Below are positions 17,729 through 26,758 of a stretch of 64,000 bases of DNA, in pieces. The translations under genes were made by a program, and so were the position numbers. The notes beneath the pieces are model-generated. The model worked only from the letters and a program-made list of their open reading frames with translations. It did no database searches and was not told the origin of the DNA. Source of the stretch: JAJEBT01 sp965214975 (GTDB lineage Bacteria; Pseudomonadota; Alphaproteobacteria; MPNO01; UBA830); the NCBI GenBank assembly GCA_965214975.1, contig OZ244055.1:1178001-1242000 (forward strand), given 5' to 3'. How positions within the stretch are numbered: the first letter of the stretch is position 1; every line of letters starts with the position of its first letter.

Positions 17729-18712
17729 ATGAACGTCCTGAACGGAGGCGGCGAGGCGCGCGTCCCGCTGATCGACTTCGAGCATGTCGAGGAGGATTTC
17801 GAGGCGGCGGTCGTCGCCGGCCTGTCCGCCAGCCCCAAGCGGCTGCCGTGCAAGTTCTTCTACGACGAGAGGGGGTCGCGGCTCTTCGACCGGATCTGCG
17901 ATCTCGAGGCCTACTATCCGACCCGCACCGAGATCCGGCTGCTCCGCGACAACGCCGGCGACATCTCGGGGCTGATCGGTCCGAACGCCCACCTGATCGA
18001 GCTCGGAAGCGGCGCCAGCATCAAGATCCGGACGCTGCTCGACGCCCTGCCCGACCTCGCCCAGTACACGGCCGTCGACATCTCGAGAGAGTTCCTCGTC
18101 GAGAGCGCCGGGGCCCTGGCCCGGGACTATCCCGACCTCGACGTGCTCGCGGTCTGCGCGGACTTCACCCGGAGCTTCGCGATCCCGGATCCGGAGCACC
18201 GCCCCCAGGCCCAGCGCATCGCCTTTTTCCCCGGCTCCACGATCGGGAACTTCCCTCCCGACGAGGCGGTCGCCCTCCTTCGGCGCATCGCCGGCATGCT
18301 GGGCCCCGGCGGCGGCCTCCTGATCGGCACGGACCTCAAGAAGAACCCCGACATCCTGCACGCCGCCTACAACGACATCGACGGGATCACCGCCCAGTTC
18401 AACCTCAATCTCCTCGACCGCATCAACGCCGAGCTCGACGGCGACTTCGACATCGACGGCTTCGACCACCACGCCCCCTATCTGGAGAAGGACGGGAAGA
18501 TCGAGATGCGCCTGATCAGCAAGCGCGACCAGAGGGCTTCGGTGGGCCGGCGCACGTTCTTCTTCGGAGCCGGAGAGCACATCCACACCGAGAGTTCCTA
18601 CAAGTTCACCGTCGGCCAGTTCGGAGAACTCTGCGCAAGCGCCGGTTTCGAGGCGCGGACATGCTGGACCGATTCCGAATCGCTGTTCGGCCTGCACTAT
18701 CTTACGGTCTGA
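17729..18712 (+). CDS. egtD: L-histidine N(alpha)-methyltransferase, ergothioneine biosynthesis
   Basis: 327 residues, the normal EgtD length. It trimethylates histidine to hercynine using three S-adenosylmethionine molecules, the first step of ergothioneine synthesis. Signatures: CKFFYDERGSRLFDRICDLE (41-60) with YYPTRTE, the SAM-binding loop ELGSGASIKIRTLL (91-104), AVDISREFL, and FFPGSTIGNFPP (167-178). The C-terminal SSYKFTVGQF and the GLHYL ending also match. The partner sulfoxide synthase EgtB is not adjacent but lies at 54413-55717 in the same window. The gene follows an MFS gene and precedes a DsbA-like gene. Confidence 0.95.
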   Translation: MNVLNGGGEARVPLIDFEHVEEDFEAAVVAGLSASPKRLPCKFFYDERGSRLFDRICDLEAYYPTRTEIRLLRDNAGDISGLIGPNAHLIELGSGASIKIRTLLDALPDLAQYTAVDISREFLVESAGALARDYPDLDVLAVCADFTRSFAIPDPEHRPQAQRIAFFPGSTIGNFPPDEAVALLRRIAGMLGPGGGLLIGTDLKKNPDILHAAYNDIDGITAQFNLNLLDRINAELDGDFDIDGFDHHAPYLEKDGKIEMRLISKRDQRASVGRRTFFFGAGEHIHTESSYKFTVGQFGELCASAGFEARTCWTDSESLFGLHYLTV

Positions 18713-18754
18713 GGAAGACGCCGGCGGCGGCGCCGGGGAAACGGTCCGACGGTC

Positions 18755-19417
18755 ATGAAGGTCGACATCATCATCGACACGATCTGCCCGTGGTGCTACG
18801 TGGGGAAGCGGCGTTTCAGCGAGGCGCTCCGTCTTTCGCCCCAGCGCGGCCTCCGCGTCGGGTGGCGCGCCTTCCTGCTCAACCCGGGGATGCCGCCCGG
18901 AGGCATGGAACGCGACCGCTACGCGATCCGGAAATTTGGCGGCATCGAACGGGCCCGGGCCGTCCACGAAGACATCCGCAAGGTCGCGAGGAGCGAGGGC
19001 CTCGAAATCGACTTCGGCAGGATCGCACGCGTGCCGAACACCGTCGATTCGCACAGGCTGGTGTGGTTCGCCGCCGCTTTCGGCCTGCAGCCGCCGGTCG
19101 TCGAGGCGCTTTTCGAGGCCCATTTCGTCCGCGGCGCCGACATCGGCGACATCGCGGAACTGGCCCGCGTCGCCGCTCGCGCCGGCATCGACCGCGACGC
19201 CGCTCTCGAGTTCCTCGAAAGCGGCCGGGAGCGCGACAGGATCCTCGCCGAGGACGGGCTGGCCCGCCGGCTCGGGATCAACGGGGTGCCGAGCTTCGTC
19301 ATCAACCGCAGATACGCGGTCTCCGGAGCGCAGGCGCCGGAGGTGATCGCCAAGGTGCTCGAGCTGGCGAACCGCGACGAGGCCGCCCCGTCCGGGGCCG
19401 GCGGAGAGGCCGCGTGA
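18755..19417 (+). CDS. DsbA-family (FrnE-like) thiol oxidoreductase
   Basis: 220 residues, thioredoxin fold with a helical insertion. The active-site motif is C11-P-W-C14 right after the first strand (MKVDIIIDTI), and the cis-proline loop is NGVPSFVIN near residue 178. There is no signal peptide, so it acts in the cytoplasm as FrnE-type proteins do; 2-hydroxychromene-2-carboxylate isomerase is the other common relative but usually lacks the C-x-x-C. Its place just behind egtD suits thiol chemistry, though this is only association. The start follows egtD by 42 bp, and its stop lies 11 bp before the next gene. Confidence 0.85.
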   Translation: MKVDIIIDTICPWCYVGKRRFSEALRLSPQRGLRVGWRAFLLNPGMPPGGMERDRYAIRKFGGIERARAVHEDIRKVARSEGLEIDFGRIARVPNTVDSHRLVWFAAAFGLQPPVVEALFEAHFVRGADIGDIAELARVAARAGIDRDAALEFLESGRERDRILAEDGLARRLGINGVPSFVINRRYAVSGAQAPEVIAKVLELANRDEAAPSGAGGEAA

Positions 19418-19428
19418 AGGGGGACGCC

Positions 19429-20163
19429 ATGCCGGAAGACGCGGAACACGGCGGCAAGCGGGGGCGGGTCGGCGTCCGCCTCCGCAGGTACTTTTTCGCC
19501 GGCATCCTCATCACCGCGCCGATCGTCATCACGTTCTACATCTCCTGGCTCCTGATCCGGTGGGTCGATTCCCGGATCACGCCGCTTCTGCCGGACGCCT
19601 ACAACCCCGAGACCTACCTGCCCTTCGCCATTCCCGGGCTGGGCCTGGTGATCGTCATCGTCTTCCTGACCTTCGTCGGCTGGGCGACCGCCGGCATGCT
19701 GGGCCGGTTCTGGACGCGGGCCAGCGAATCCGTGCTTTCCCAGATGCCCGTCGTCCGCAGCATCTACGGAGCCGTCAAGCAGATCACCGAAACCATTCTC
19801 CAGCAGCAGTCGAACGCCTTCCGCCAGGTGGTGCTGTTCGAGTATCCCCGCCGCGGGAGCTGGGCCCTCGGGTTCATCACCGGCCAGACGGAAGGCGAGG
19901 TGCAGAACCTGACCGAGGACGACGTCGTCAACGTCTTCCTGCCCACGACCCCGAACCCGACCTCCGGATACCTGCTGTTCATACCGCGGAGGGAGCTGGT
20001 CGTGCTGGACATGACGGTGGAGGACGGGATCAAGATGGTGATCTCCGGGGGCATCGTGACGCCGCCCGACCGCCGCCCCGCCGGGCTCCGGGAAGCGAGG
20101 AGGGTGGCCGCCGCGTCGGGCGATCGCCAGACGATTCCCGTCGCCGGGACCGACCCCTCCTGA
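19429..20163 (+). CDS. DUF502-family membrane protein
   Basis: 244 residues from the ATG at 19429, preceded by AAGGGGG; an in-frame GTG at 19414 overlaps the previous stop and is a possible alternative. There are two transmembrane segments (about 22-44, YFFAGILITAPIVITFYISW, and about 70-92, FAIPGLGLVIVIVFLTFVGW) followed by a soluble domain with the DUF502 patterns LSQMPVVRSIYGAVKQ, WALGFITGQ and FLPTTPNPTSGYLLFIPR, then EDGIKMVISGGIV. The family is widespread in Proteobacteria and its function is not established. Confidence 0.9.
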   Translation: MPEDAEHGGKRGRVGVRLRRYFFAGILITAPIVITFYISWLLIRWVDSRITPLLPDAYNPETYLPFAIPGLGLVIVIVFLTFVGWATAGMLGRFWTRASESVLSQMPVVRSIYGAVKQITETILQQQSNAFRQVVLFEYPRRGSWALGFITGQTEGEVQNLTEDDVVNVFLPTTPNPTSGYLLFIPRRELVVLDMTVEDGIKMVISGGIVTPPDRRPAGLREARRVAAASGDRQTIPVAGTDPS

Positions 20164-20258
20164 ACGCCGCCCGCCCTCGCGGTCCGGGCGCGCGCGGGCC
20201 CCGTTCCACCCGGCGGCCGTCCCCCTCCCCCGTCGCCGCGACCGAACGGAAACCCGGC

Positions 20259-20534
20259 ATGGCGGATCCGCAGGAGAGATTGCGGCGAAAGCTGCGGTTC
20301 CGCAGCCTGCGGCGGGGCACCCGGGAAAGCGATCTCGTCATCGGAGGCTTCGCCGACGCCTGGCTCGACCGGCTGGACGGCGGGCAGCTCTCCAGGCTCG
20401 AGAGCCTGCTGGACCAGAACGACCAGGACGTGCTGGGCTGGGTGGCCGGGATCCGGCCGCCGCCCGCCCGCTTCGACACCGACGTGCTTCGCATGATCAG
20501 GAGCTTCAGAAACGGTATGGAACATCTTGACTGA
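20259..20534 (+). CDS. sdhE: FAD assembly factor SdhE
   Basis: 91-residue protein that promotes covalent flavinylation of succinate dehydrogenase SdhA. The conserved R-G-x-x-E-x-D loop is present as RRGTRESDLVIG (about 18-29), followed by the LL-DQND-D-LGWV helix typical of the family. The length matches. It overlaps the next gene, mfd, by 8 bp; the sdhE-mfd pairing is common in alphaproteobacteria and supports both calls. sdh genes are not in the window. Confidence 0.92.
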   Translation: MADPQERLRRKLRFRSLRRGTRESDLVIGGFADAWLDRLDGGQLSRLESLLDQNDQDVLGWVAGIRPPPARFDTDVLRMIRSFRNGMEHLD

Positions 20535-23500
20535 AAACCGGAAACCGTTTCCGGAACAGGGCCGTTTCCTGCTTGCCGGGGCGCCGGAGGGCTACGACGC
20601 GGTTGCGCTTGCCCGGGAACTGTCCGCCGCCGGCGGGGACGGCCCCTGCCGTATCCACGTGGCCCGCGACGCCGGACGCGCGAACGAGATGGCGGCGGCG
20701 CTCCGCTTCTTCGCGCCCGGCATCAGGATCCTGTCGTTTCCGGCATGGGACTGCCTGCCCTACGACCGGGTCTCGCCCAACCGCGAGGTGGCGGCGCAGC
20801 GGATCTCCGTGCTGGCAGCCATCGCCCGCCTCCCCCGCCGGCCGCGCACCCCGACCGTGGTGGTGACGACGGTCAACGCGATCCTGCAGCGCGTGCCGGC
20901 CCGCGCGCAGATCGGGGAGGCGGTGCTGCATCTCGAGGCCGGCCGCGCGGTCGCGCCGGACAGGCTCCGGGCGTTCTTCGCCCGCAACGGCTTCGAGCGG
21001 GCCGGAAGCGTGCGCGAGCCCGGCGAGTTCGCCCTGCGCGGCGGCATCGTCGACCTGTTCCCCCCGGGCGAGGAGCGGCCGTTCCGGCTGGATTTCCTCG
21101 GCGACGAGCTCGAGACCGTCCGCGTCTTCGATCCGGCGTCGCAGCGCGCCACCGGCGCCGTGCGGGACGCCGTCACCCTCCTGCCGGCGAGCGAGGTTCC
21201 GCTGGACGAGGATTCCGTCGCCCGTTTCCGCGCGGGCTACAGGAACCGCTTCGGCGCGGTGACCGAGGATCCGCTGTACGTCGCGGTGACCGAAGGCCGC
21301 CGGCAGATCGGCATGGAGCACTGGCTGCCGCTGTTCGTCGAGCGTCTCGAGACGCTGTTCGACTATCTTCCGGACGCGCCGGTGACGCTCGACCACGAGT
21401 GCGAGCAGGCGCGCGACGCGAGAATCGAGATCATCCGCGACTACCACGACGCGCGCATGACCTTTCTCGAATCGCGGCCGGCGGCGATGGCCGACGCGCC
21501 TCCCTACAGGCCCCTTCCGCCCGAGATGCTCCATCTCGACGCCGCCGAGTTCGAGCGGGCGCTCGGGTCGAGGGCGGTCGGGCAGTTCTTCCCCTTCGCC
21601 GCGCCCGGCGACGGCGCGACCTCCCGCTTCGCGGCCGTCCTCGCCCAGGGCGGGTTGCGGGCGCCGGATTTCGTCGCCGCCGACGCGGGACCGACCCCGG
21701 GCGGCGAACCCGGCGTCCGGAACCCGTGGGAACGGCTTGCCGCCTACGCGCGGCAGGAGACCGGCCGGGGCCGGCGGTTCGTCGTGGCGGGGTTCTCCGA
21801 AGGATCGCGGAAGCGCATGGGCCAGCTTTTGCGCGCCGCCGGCCTGACCGAAATGGTCGACGTCGGAAGCTGGAACGACGGCCCGGCGGACGGGACGGTC
21901 GGGCTCGCGGTGCTGCCGGTCGAGCACGGCTTCCGGGGCGGCGACGTCTCGCTGGTGACCGAGCAGGACGTCCTGGGCGAGCGGATCGTCCGCGCCGACC
22001 GCAGGCGCCGGCGGGCCGACGACTTCATCGCGGATCTCTCGGAGATCTCCGAGGGCGACCTGGTGGTCCATCTCGATCACGGCATCGGGCGCTACGAGGG
22101 GCTCGAGGCGCTCGACGTGGCGGGGGCGCCGCACGACTGCCTGCGCATCGCCTACGCCGACGAGAACAGGCTGTTCCTGCCGGTCGAGAACATCGAGATG
22201 CTGTCGCGCTACGGCACGACGGAGGCGCCCCTCGACCGCCTCGGAAGCCATGTCTGGCAGGCGCGAAAGGCGCGGATGAGGAACCGGCTTCGGGCGATGG
22301 CGGACCAGCTGATCCGGGTCGCCGCCGAGCGGGGGCTGAGGGCCGGGCCGCCCGTGCGTCTCGACCCCGAGCGCGGGCGCCGGTTCGCGGCCGCGTTCGC
22401 CTACGAGGAGACCGAGGACCAGGCGGCCGCCATCGACGAGACGCTCGGGGATCTCGAATCGGGGCGTCCCATGGACCGGCTGGTCTGCGGCGACGTGGGC
22501 TTCGGCAAGACCGAGGTGGCGCTGAGAGCGGCGTTCGCGACCGCGGCGTCGGGGGCCCAGGTCGCCGTCGTCGTTCCGACGACGCTTCTGTGCCGGCAGC
22601 ATTTCGCGACCTTCCGCGACCGTTTCGCGGGCACCGGGTTCGAGGTCGCGCAGCTCTCCCGCCTGGTTCCGGCCGCCGCGGCCCGGAAGATCCGGGCGGG
22701 CATGGCCGACGGGGCCGTGGACATCGTCATCGGAACCCACGCCCTTCTCTCGCGCACGGTCCGTTTCGCCAATCTCGGGCTGGTGGTCGTCGACGAGGAA
22801 CAGCGCTTCGGCGTCGGGCAGAAGGAGGCCCTGAAGAGGCTCAAGACCGGCGTCCACGTGCTCACGCTCTCGGCCACGCCGATTCCGAGAACGCTGCAGA
22901 TGGCGCTGACCGGGGTCCGGGATCTGAGCCTGATCGGCACGCCCCCGGTCGACCGGCTGGCGATACGCACCTTCGTGGCGCCCCACGATCCGGTCATGAT
23001 CCGCGAGGCCGTCCTGCGCGAGCATTTCCGGGGCGGGCAGACCTTCTACGTCTGCCCCCGGATCGCGGATCTCGACGGCGTCGCCGAGGATCTGCGGAAC
23101 CTGGTGCCGGAGGTGAAGATCGCGGTCGCGCACGGGCGCATGTCCGCGGACAGGCTCGACGAGGTGGTGTCCTCGTTCTACGAGCAGTCGGCGAACCTGC
23201 TGCTGTCGACCCAGATCGTCGAATCCGGACTGGACATCCCGACGGCCAACACGATGATCGTCCACCGCGCGGACCGGTACGGGCTGGCCCAGCTCTACCA
23301 GCTGCGCGGCCGCATCGGGCGTTCCAGGCTGCGCGCCTACTGCTACATGCTTCTGCCGCACGACCGGAAACTGACGGAATCGGCGCGCAGGCGCCTCGAG
23401 GCCCTGCAGGCGCTCGACACGCTGGGCGCCGGGTTCACGCTCGCCTCCCACGACCTCGACATCCGCGGCGCCGGCAACCTGCTCGGCGACGAGCAGTCCG

Positions 23501-24087
23501 GGCACATCAGGGAGGTCGGCGTCGAGCTCTACCAGCACCTTCTGGAAGAGGCGATGGCGGAGGCGCGGGGCGAAGCCGGACCGTCGGACGAGGACTGGAG
23601 CCCGGCCATCAGCCTCGGCCTCCCGGTCCTGATACCCGACGGCTACGTGGCCGATCTCGGAGTCCGGCTCGCCCTCTACAGAAGGCTCGCCGGCATCGCG
23701 GACGTCCGCGACATCGACGGCTTCGCCGCGGAGATGATCGACAGGTTCGGCCCGCTGCCGGAGCCGTTCGAGAACCTGCTGGAGGTCGTGGCGGTGAAGC
23801 GGGAGTGCAGGCTGTGCGGGATCGAGAAGCTCGACGCCGGCCCGAAGGGCGCGGTCATCGCCTTCCACGCCGGCAGCCCGCCCGATCCGGAGGCGGTGGT
23901 GCGGCTTGTCACGGAAGGCGAGGGCCGCTACCGGCTCCGGCCGGACAACACGCTGGTCTGCAGGGAGAGCTGGTCGAGGCCGGGCGACCGCCTCCGCGGC
24001 GCGCGCCGTCTCGTGGAGCGCCTAGCCGAGCTCGCCGCGGTCTCCCCGGCCGGCCGGGACGCGCCGCGGCGCGGGAGGACGGAATGA
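20527..24087 (+). CDS. mfd: transcription-repair coupling factor Mfd
   Basis: 1,186-residue ATP-dependent translocase that removes stalled RNA polymerase at lesions and recruits UvrA. In order: UvrB-like N-terminal region (about 1-330), RNA polymerase-interacting CarD-like domain (about 480-560, DLVVHLDHGIGRYEGLEAL), RecG-like helicase domains with Walker A GDVGFGKTE (655-663), motif II DEEQRFG (756-762), LSATPIPRTLQMAL and the TRG motif QLYQLRGRIGRS, and the C-terminal D7 domain. It starts at TTG 20527, inside the end of sdhE; the N-terminal text from this codon matches family expectation. The 3' end overlaps the MaoC gene by 4 bp. Confidence 0.97.
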   Translation: MTENRKPFPEQGRFLLAGAPEGYDAVALARELSAAGGDGPCRIHVARDAGRANEMAAALRFFAPGIRILSFPAWDCLPYDRVSPNREVAAQRISVLAAIARLPRRPRTPTVVVTTVNAILQRVPARAQIGEAVLHLEAGRAVAPDRLRAFFARNGFERAGSVREPGEFALRGGIVDLFPPGEERPFRLDFLGDELETVRVFDPASQRATGAVRDAVTLLPASEVPLDEDSVARFRAGYRNRFGAVTEDPLYVAVTEGRRQIGMEHWLPLFVERLETLFDYLPDAPVTLDHECEQARDARIEIIRDYHDARMTFLESRPAAMADAPPYRPLPPEMLHLDAAEFERALGSRAVGQFFPFAAPGDGATSRFAAVLAQGGLRAPDFVAADAGPTPGGEPGVRNPWERLAAYARQETGRGRRFVVAGFSEGSRKRMGQLLRAAGLTEMVDVGSWNDGPADGTVGLAVLPVEHGFRGGDVSLVTEQDVLGERIVRADRRRRRADDFIADLSEISEGDLVVHLDHGIGRYEGLEALDVAGAPHDCLRIAYADENRLFLPVENIEMLSRYGTTEAPLDRLGSHVWQARKARMRNRLRAMADQLIRVAAERGLRAGPPVRLDPERGRRFAAAFAYEETEDQAAAIDETLGDLESGRPMDRLVCGDVGFGKTEVALRAAFATAASGAQVAVVVPTTLLCRQHFATFRDRFAGTGFEVAQLSRLVPAAAARKIRAGMADGAVDIVIGTHALLSRTVRFANLGLVVVDEEQRFGVGQKEALKRLKTGVHVLTLSATPIPRTLQMALTGVRDLSLIGTPPVDRLAIRTFVAPHDPVMIREAVLREHFRGGQTFYVCPRIADLDGVAEDLRNLVPEVKIAVAHGRMSADRLDEVVSSFYEQSANLLLSTQIVESGLDIPTANTMIVHRADRYGLAQLYQLRGRIGRSRLRAYCYMLLPHDRKLTESARRRLEALQALDTLGAGFTLASHDLDIRGAGNLLGDEQSGHIREVGVELYQHLLEEAMAEARGEAGPSDEDWSPAISLGLPVLIPDGYVADLGVRLALYRRLAGIADVRDIDGFAAEMIDRFGPLPEPFENLLEVVAVKRECRLCGIEKLDAGPKGAVIAFHAGSPPDPEAVVRLVTEGEGRYRLRPDNTLVCRESWSRPGDRLRGARRLVERLAELAAVSPAGRDAPRRGRTE

Positions 24088-24554
24088 AGGTGCCGGGGCC
24101 GCTGTTTTTCGAGGACTTCGAGGAAGGCCAGGTCTACGAGACCGGAAGCCGCACGCTCGACGAGGCGGAGATCGTGGCGTTCGGCAGGAACTACGCGCCC
24201 CTGCCCTACCACGCCGACCCGGATGCCGCGGGCGCGACGGTCTTCGGCGGGCTGGTCGCGCCGGGCTACCTGACCGCGGCGGTGACGTTCGGGCTCTTCG
24301 CGCGAACCGGCGCGCTCGGCCTGAGCGGCATGGGCTCTCCGGGCGTCGACAGTCTGCGCTGGAAGCTGCCGGTCCGTCCCGGCGACACGCTTCGCGTGCT
24401 GGCCAACGTTCTCGAGGTGTCGCCGGCGCGCGGCGGGCGGGGGCGCGATGCCGTCCGCCTGCGCTACGACACCTACAACCAAGACGGCGAGGTCGTCATG
24501 ACTCTCACGAGCCTGCACTTCGTGCGCCGTCGGAACGCCGACGCGGCCCCGTGA
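24084..24554 (+). CDS. MaoC-like (hotdog-fold) dehydratase
   Basis: 156-residue single-hotdog protein, ATGA-coupled to mfd. FFEDFEEGQVYETGSRTLDE at the N-terminus, the IVAFGRNYAPLPYHADPDAA motif with the hydratase D/H pair (about 36-52) and FGGLVAPGYLTAAV are standard for MaoC enoyl-CoA hydratases. The family hydrates or dehydrates acyl-CoA thioesters. It is followed by a solute-binding-like gene whose start lies 35 bp on, so the two may belong to one unit; the acyl-CoA substrate is unknown. Confidence 0.88.
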   Translation: MKVPGPLFFEDFEEGQVYETGSRTLDEAEIVAFGRNYAPLPYHADPDAAGATVFGGLVAPGYLTAAVTFGLFARTGALGLSGMGSPGVDSLRWKLPVRPGDTLRVLANVLEVSPARGGRGRDAVRLRYDTYNQDGEVVMTLTSLHFVRRRNADAAP

Positions 24555-24589
24555 CGGCCGCCGCGGCCGCATCGAACAAGGAGAGGAAG

Positions 24590-25552
24590 ATGACCGACGA
24601 AAAGACGAGGGTGCGGCTCGCCGCCGGATCCGGAAGAACCTTCGGGATCGACGATCTGGCCTGCGCCGCGGCGACGACGCTCGGATGCTGGTCCGACGAG
24701 GGGCTCGAGGTCGTCTGGACGCCGGTGCACGGCGGCGTCGCGGCGATCAACGCCGTCCGCGACGGCGAGGTGGACGTCTCCTACGGCGGGCTCGGCCCGC
24801 TGGTGAGGTCGCGGGCCGAGGGCAACGCCGTGCGGGCCTTCGTCTCGATGGCGAGGGGCCTCGCGCAGAACCTGGTGACGGGCCGCGGGATCGAGACGCC
24901 TTCCCGGCTGGACGGCGCGTCCTGGGCGATCGACGGCGTGAACGCGCTCAGCCACCACATGGCGCGGCTCGTCACGAGGGCGCTCGGCATCGACGAGGGC
25001 AGGATCTCGTGGGAGGTCGCCGGACCGCCGCCGGAGCGCATCGAGATGCTGCTCGCCGGCAAGGTCGACGCGTCCCTGCTCAGGGTCGAGGAGGCTGCGG
25101 TTCTCTCCTCCAGCGGCCGGCTTCGCTGCCTTCTGGATTCCGCGCAGCTCGGCAAGCTGGTTCCGGTGCAGCCGCACGGCGTCCTCGGCGCCCGGGAGGA
25201 GTTCGTCCGGGACCGCCCGGACATCGTCCTGCGCCTGGTCCGGGGCCTTCTTCGGGCGTCCCGCGCCCTGCACGACGACCACGGGGTCTTCCTGAAGGTC
25301 TGCGGGGACCATCTGGCGATGGAGGTTCCGGAAGACCGCCTGCGCGCGATCTGGAGATGGGAGCGCGACGCGGGGGCGTTCGCCGTCAACGGGGAACTGT
25401 CCGACGGCCACTGGCGGCGGCAGCTGGAACTCTTCCGCGCCCTCTACCCGGAACTGCCCGAGGTCGCCCGGGAAGACGTGCTGGCCCGCGGTCCCCTGGA
25501 GAGGGCGCTCGCGGAACTCGGCCGGCATTCCTCCTCTTTCGACCGCACCTGA
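24590..25552 (+). CDS. periplasmic-binding-fold protein (NMT1/SsuA-like) without a signal peptide
   Basis: 320 residues from the ATG at 24590, picked because AAGGAGAGG precedes it; a GTG at 24551 in the same frame overlaps the MaoC stop. The fold pattern is that of type 2 solute-binding proteins (DEGLEVVWTPVHGGVAAINAV near 40, DVSYGGLGPLVRSRAEGN near 63, later GKVDASLLRVEEAAVL). There is no signal sequence or lipobox, and no ABC permease or ATPase nearby. It may therefore be a cytoplasmic enzyme or sensor on this fold (4,5-dihydroxyphthalate decarboxylase is a known example) rather than a transporter subunit. Convergent with the next gene, 21 bp apart. Confidence 0.65.
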   Translation: MTDEKTRVRLAAGSGRTFGIDDLACAAATTLGCWSDEGLEVVWTPVHGGVAAINAVRDGEVDVSYGGLGPLVRSRAEGNAVRAFVSMARGLAQNLVTGRGIETPSRLDGASWAIDGVNALSHHMARLVTRALGIDEGRISWEVAGPPPERIEMLLAGKVDASLLRVEEAAVLSSSGRLRCLLDSAQLGKLVPVQPHGVLGAREEFVRDRPDIVLRLVRGLLRASRALHDDHGVFLKVCGDHLAMEVPEDRLRAIWRWERDAGAFAVNGELSDGHWRRQLELFRALYPELPEVAREDVLARGPLERALAELGRHSSSFDRT

Positions 25553-25573
25553 ACGGAGGTTCCGGGCGAGGTC

Positions 25574-26758
25574 TCAGCTCTTCATGCGCGCGAACAGCGC
25601 AGAGCACAGCGCGAGAACGGTGAGCGCGAGAAGAGCGCAGAACAGGGGAAGGAAGGTCCGGTCGTAGACGAGAGAGATCCCGAAAGAGGCAAGCGCCGCC
25701 AGCAGGAAGTGGAGGAACATCACCAGCCCGGAGGCGGTGCCGGTGAGTTCCGGCTCGACGTTGATCGCCAGCGCCTGGGCGTGGGGCAGCAGAACGCCCT
25801 GCGCGACGCCGAGAACGAAGCCCGGCAGGAACAGCGCCAGGGGCGCGTCCGGGAACAGCGTGACGGAGCCGGCGATGGCCAGGGCCGCGAGGATGCTGCA
25901 GCCGCAGCCGAACAGCACCAGCGGCTGGCTCCGCACGCGGTTCCCCAGCCGGCCGGAAACGAAGTTCCCGGCCATGAACCCGAGCGTGAGCAGCATGAAG
26001 TAGAGACCGTACTCGCCGGCCGACCTCCGGTAGTGATCGGACATGAGGAACGATGAATAGGCCGCGAGGGCGAAAAACGAAGCGGACGTGAGAGCGGGAG
26101 CCATTCCGTAGCCGGCGAACACGGGGTTCCGCAACAGCCGGAAAAAGTTCGAGAACTGCGCCGGCAGGCGCCGGACCACCCCTGCGGGGCGGCGGGTCTC
26201 CGGGATCGCGGCGGTTCCGGCGACGGCCACCAGCAGCGACGCGGCGGCGGCGGCCACGAACAGGCCCCGCCATCCGAACGCGTCCGCGACGAAACCGCCC
26301 GCCGGCGGCGCGAGGGTCGGGCCGAGCACGTAGGCGGCGGTCAGGTAGGCGATCACCTGCGCGAGCTTTTCCGGTCCGTAGACGTCGCGGGCGATCGCGC
26401 GCGCCAGCACGACGCCGCATCCGGCGGCGAGAGCCTGCAGGAATCTCCCGAAAAGCAGGCTCTCGAAGTTCCAGGCGGCCGCGCACACGCAGGAGCCGCC
26501 GACGAACAGCCACAGCCCTGCCAGCAGGACGGGGCGACGGCCGAAGCGGTCCGACGCGCCGCCGTAGACGAGGGTGCCGAAGGCCATGACGAACAGAACC
26601 ATGCTGAAGGTCAGCGTGGCCATTTCCGCCGACACCGAGAACGTCTCCTGGACGGTCGGCATGATCGGGATGTACGCGTGGACCGCGAGCGGCCCGATCA
26701 GGGTGACGAGAACCAGCGCCGCCAGGAACAGCGGGCCGGCGCGCGGCGGCGCGCTCAG
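25574..26758 (-). CDS. MFS transporter (Bcr/CflA-like drug/metabolite exporter), apparent CTG start
   Basis: 394 residues, 12 hydrophobic segments. Motif A reads GGASDRFGRRPVLLAG (about 56-71) and RAIARDVYG follows in TM4, both typical of the Bcr/CflA exporter branch. The frame before the first membrane segment has no ATG, GTG or TTG; the first canonical start would delete TM1. A CTG at 26758-26756 overlaps the upstream ligase stop as CTGA and has GGGAG eight bases before it, so CTG is the most likely initiator. Last gene of a four-gene minus operon (nadX-like, echA-like, ligase, exporter). Confidence 0.8.
   Translation of the reverse strand: MSAPPRAGPLFLAALVLVTLIGPLAVHAYIPIMPTVQETFSVSAEMATLTFSMVLFVMAFGTLVYGGASDRFGRRPVLLAGLWLFVGGSCVCAAAWNFESLLFGRFLQALAAGCGVVLARAIARDVYGPEKLAQVIAYLTAAYVLGPTLAPPAGGFVADAFGWRGLFVAAAAASLLVAVAGTAAIPETRRPAGVVRRLPAQFSNFFRLLRNPVFAGYGMAPALTSASFFALAAYSSFLMSDHYRRSAGEYGLYFMLLTLGFMAGNFVSGRLGNRVRSQPLVLFGCGCSILAALAIAGSVTLFPDAPLALFLPGFVLGVAQGVLLPHAQALAINVEPELTGTASGLVMFLHFLLAALASFGISLVYDRTFLPLFCALLALTVLALCSALFARMKS

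Noticed and set aside
20506..23868. 1,120-codon minus-strand open frame
   Set aside because: Mirror of mfd; composition typical of shadow frames.
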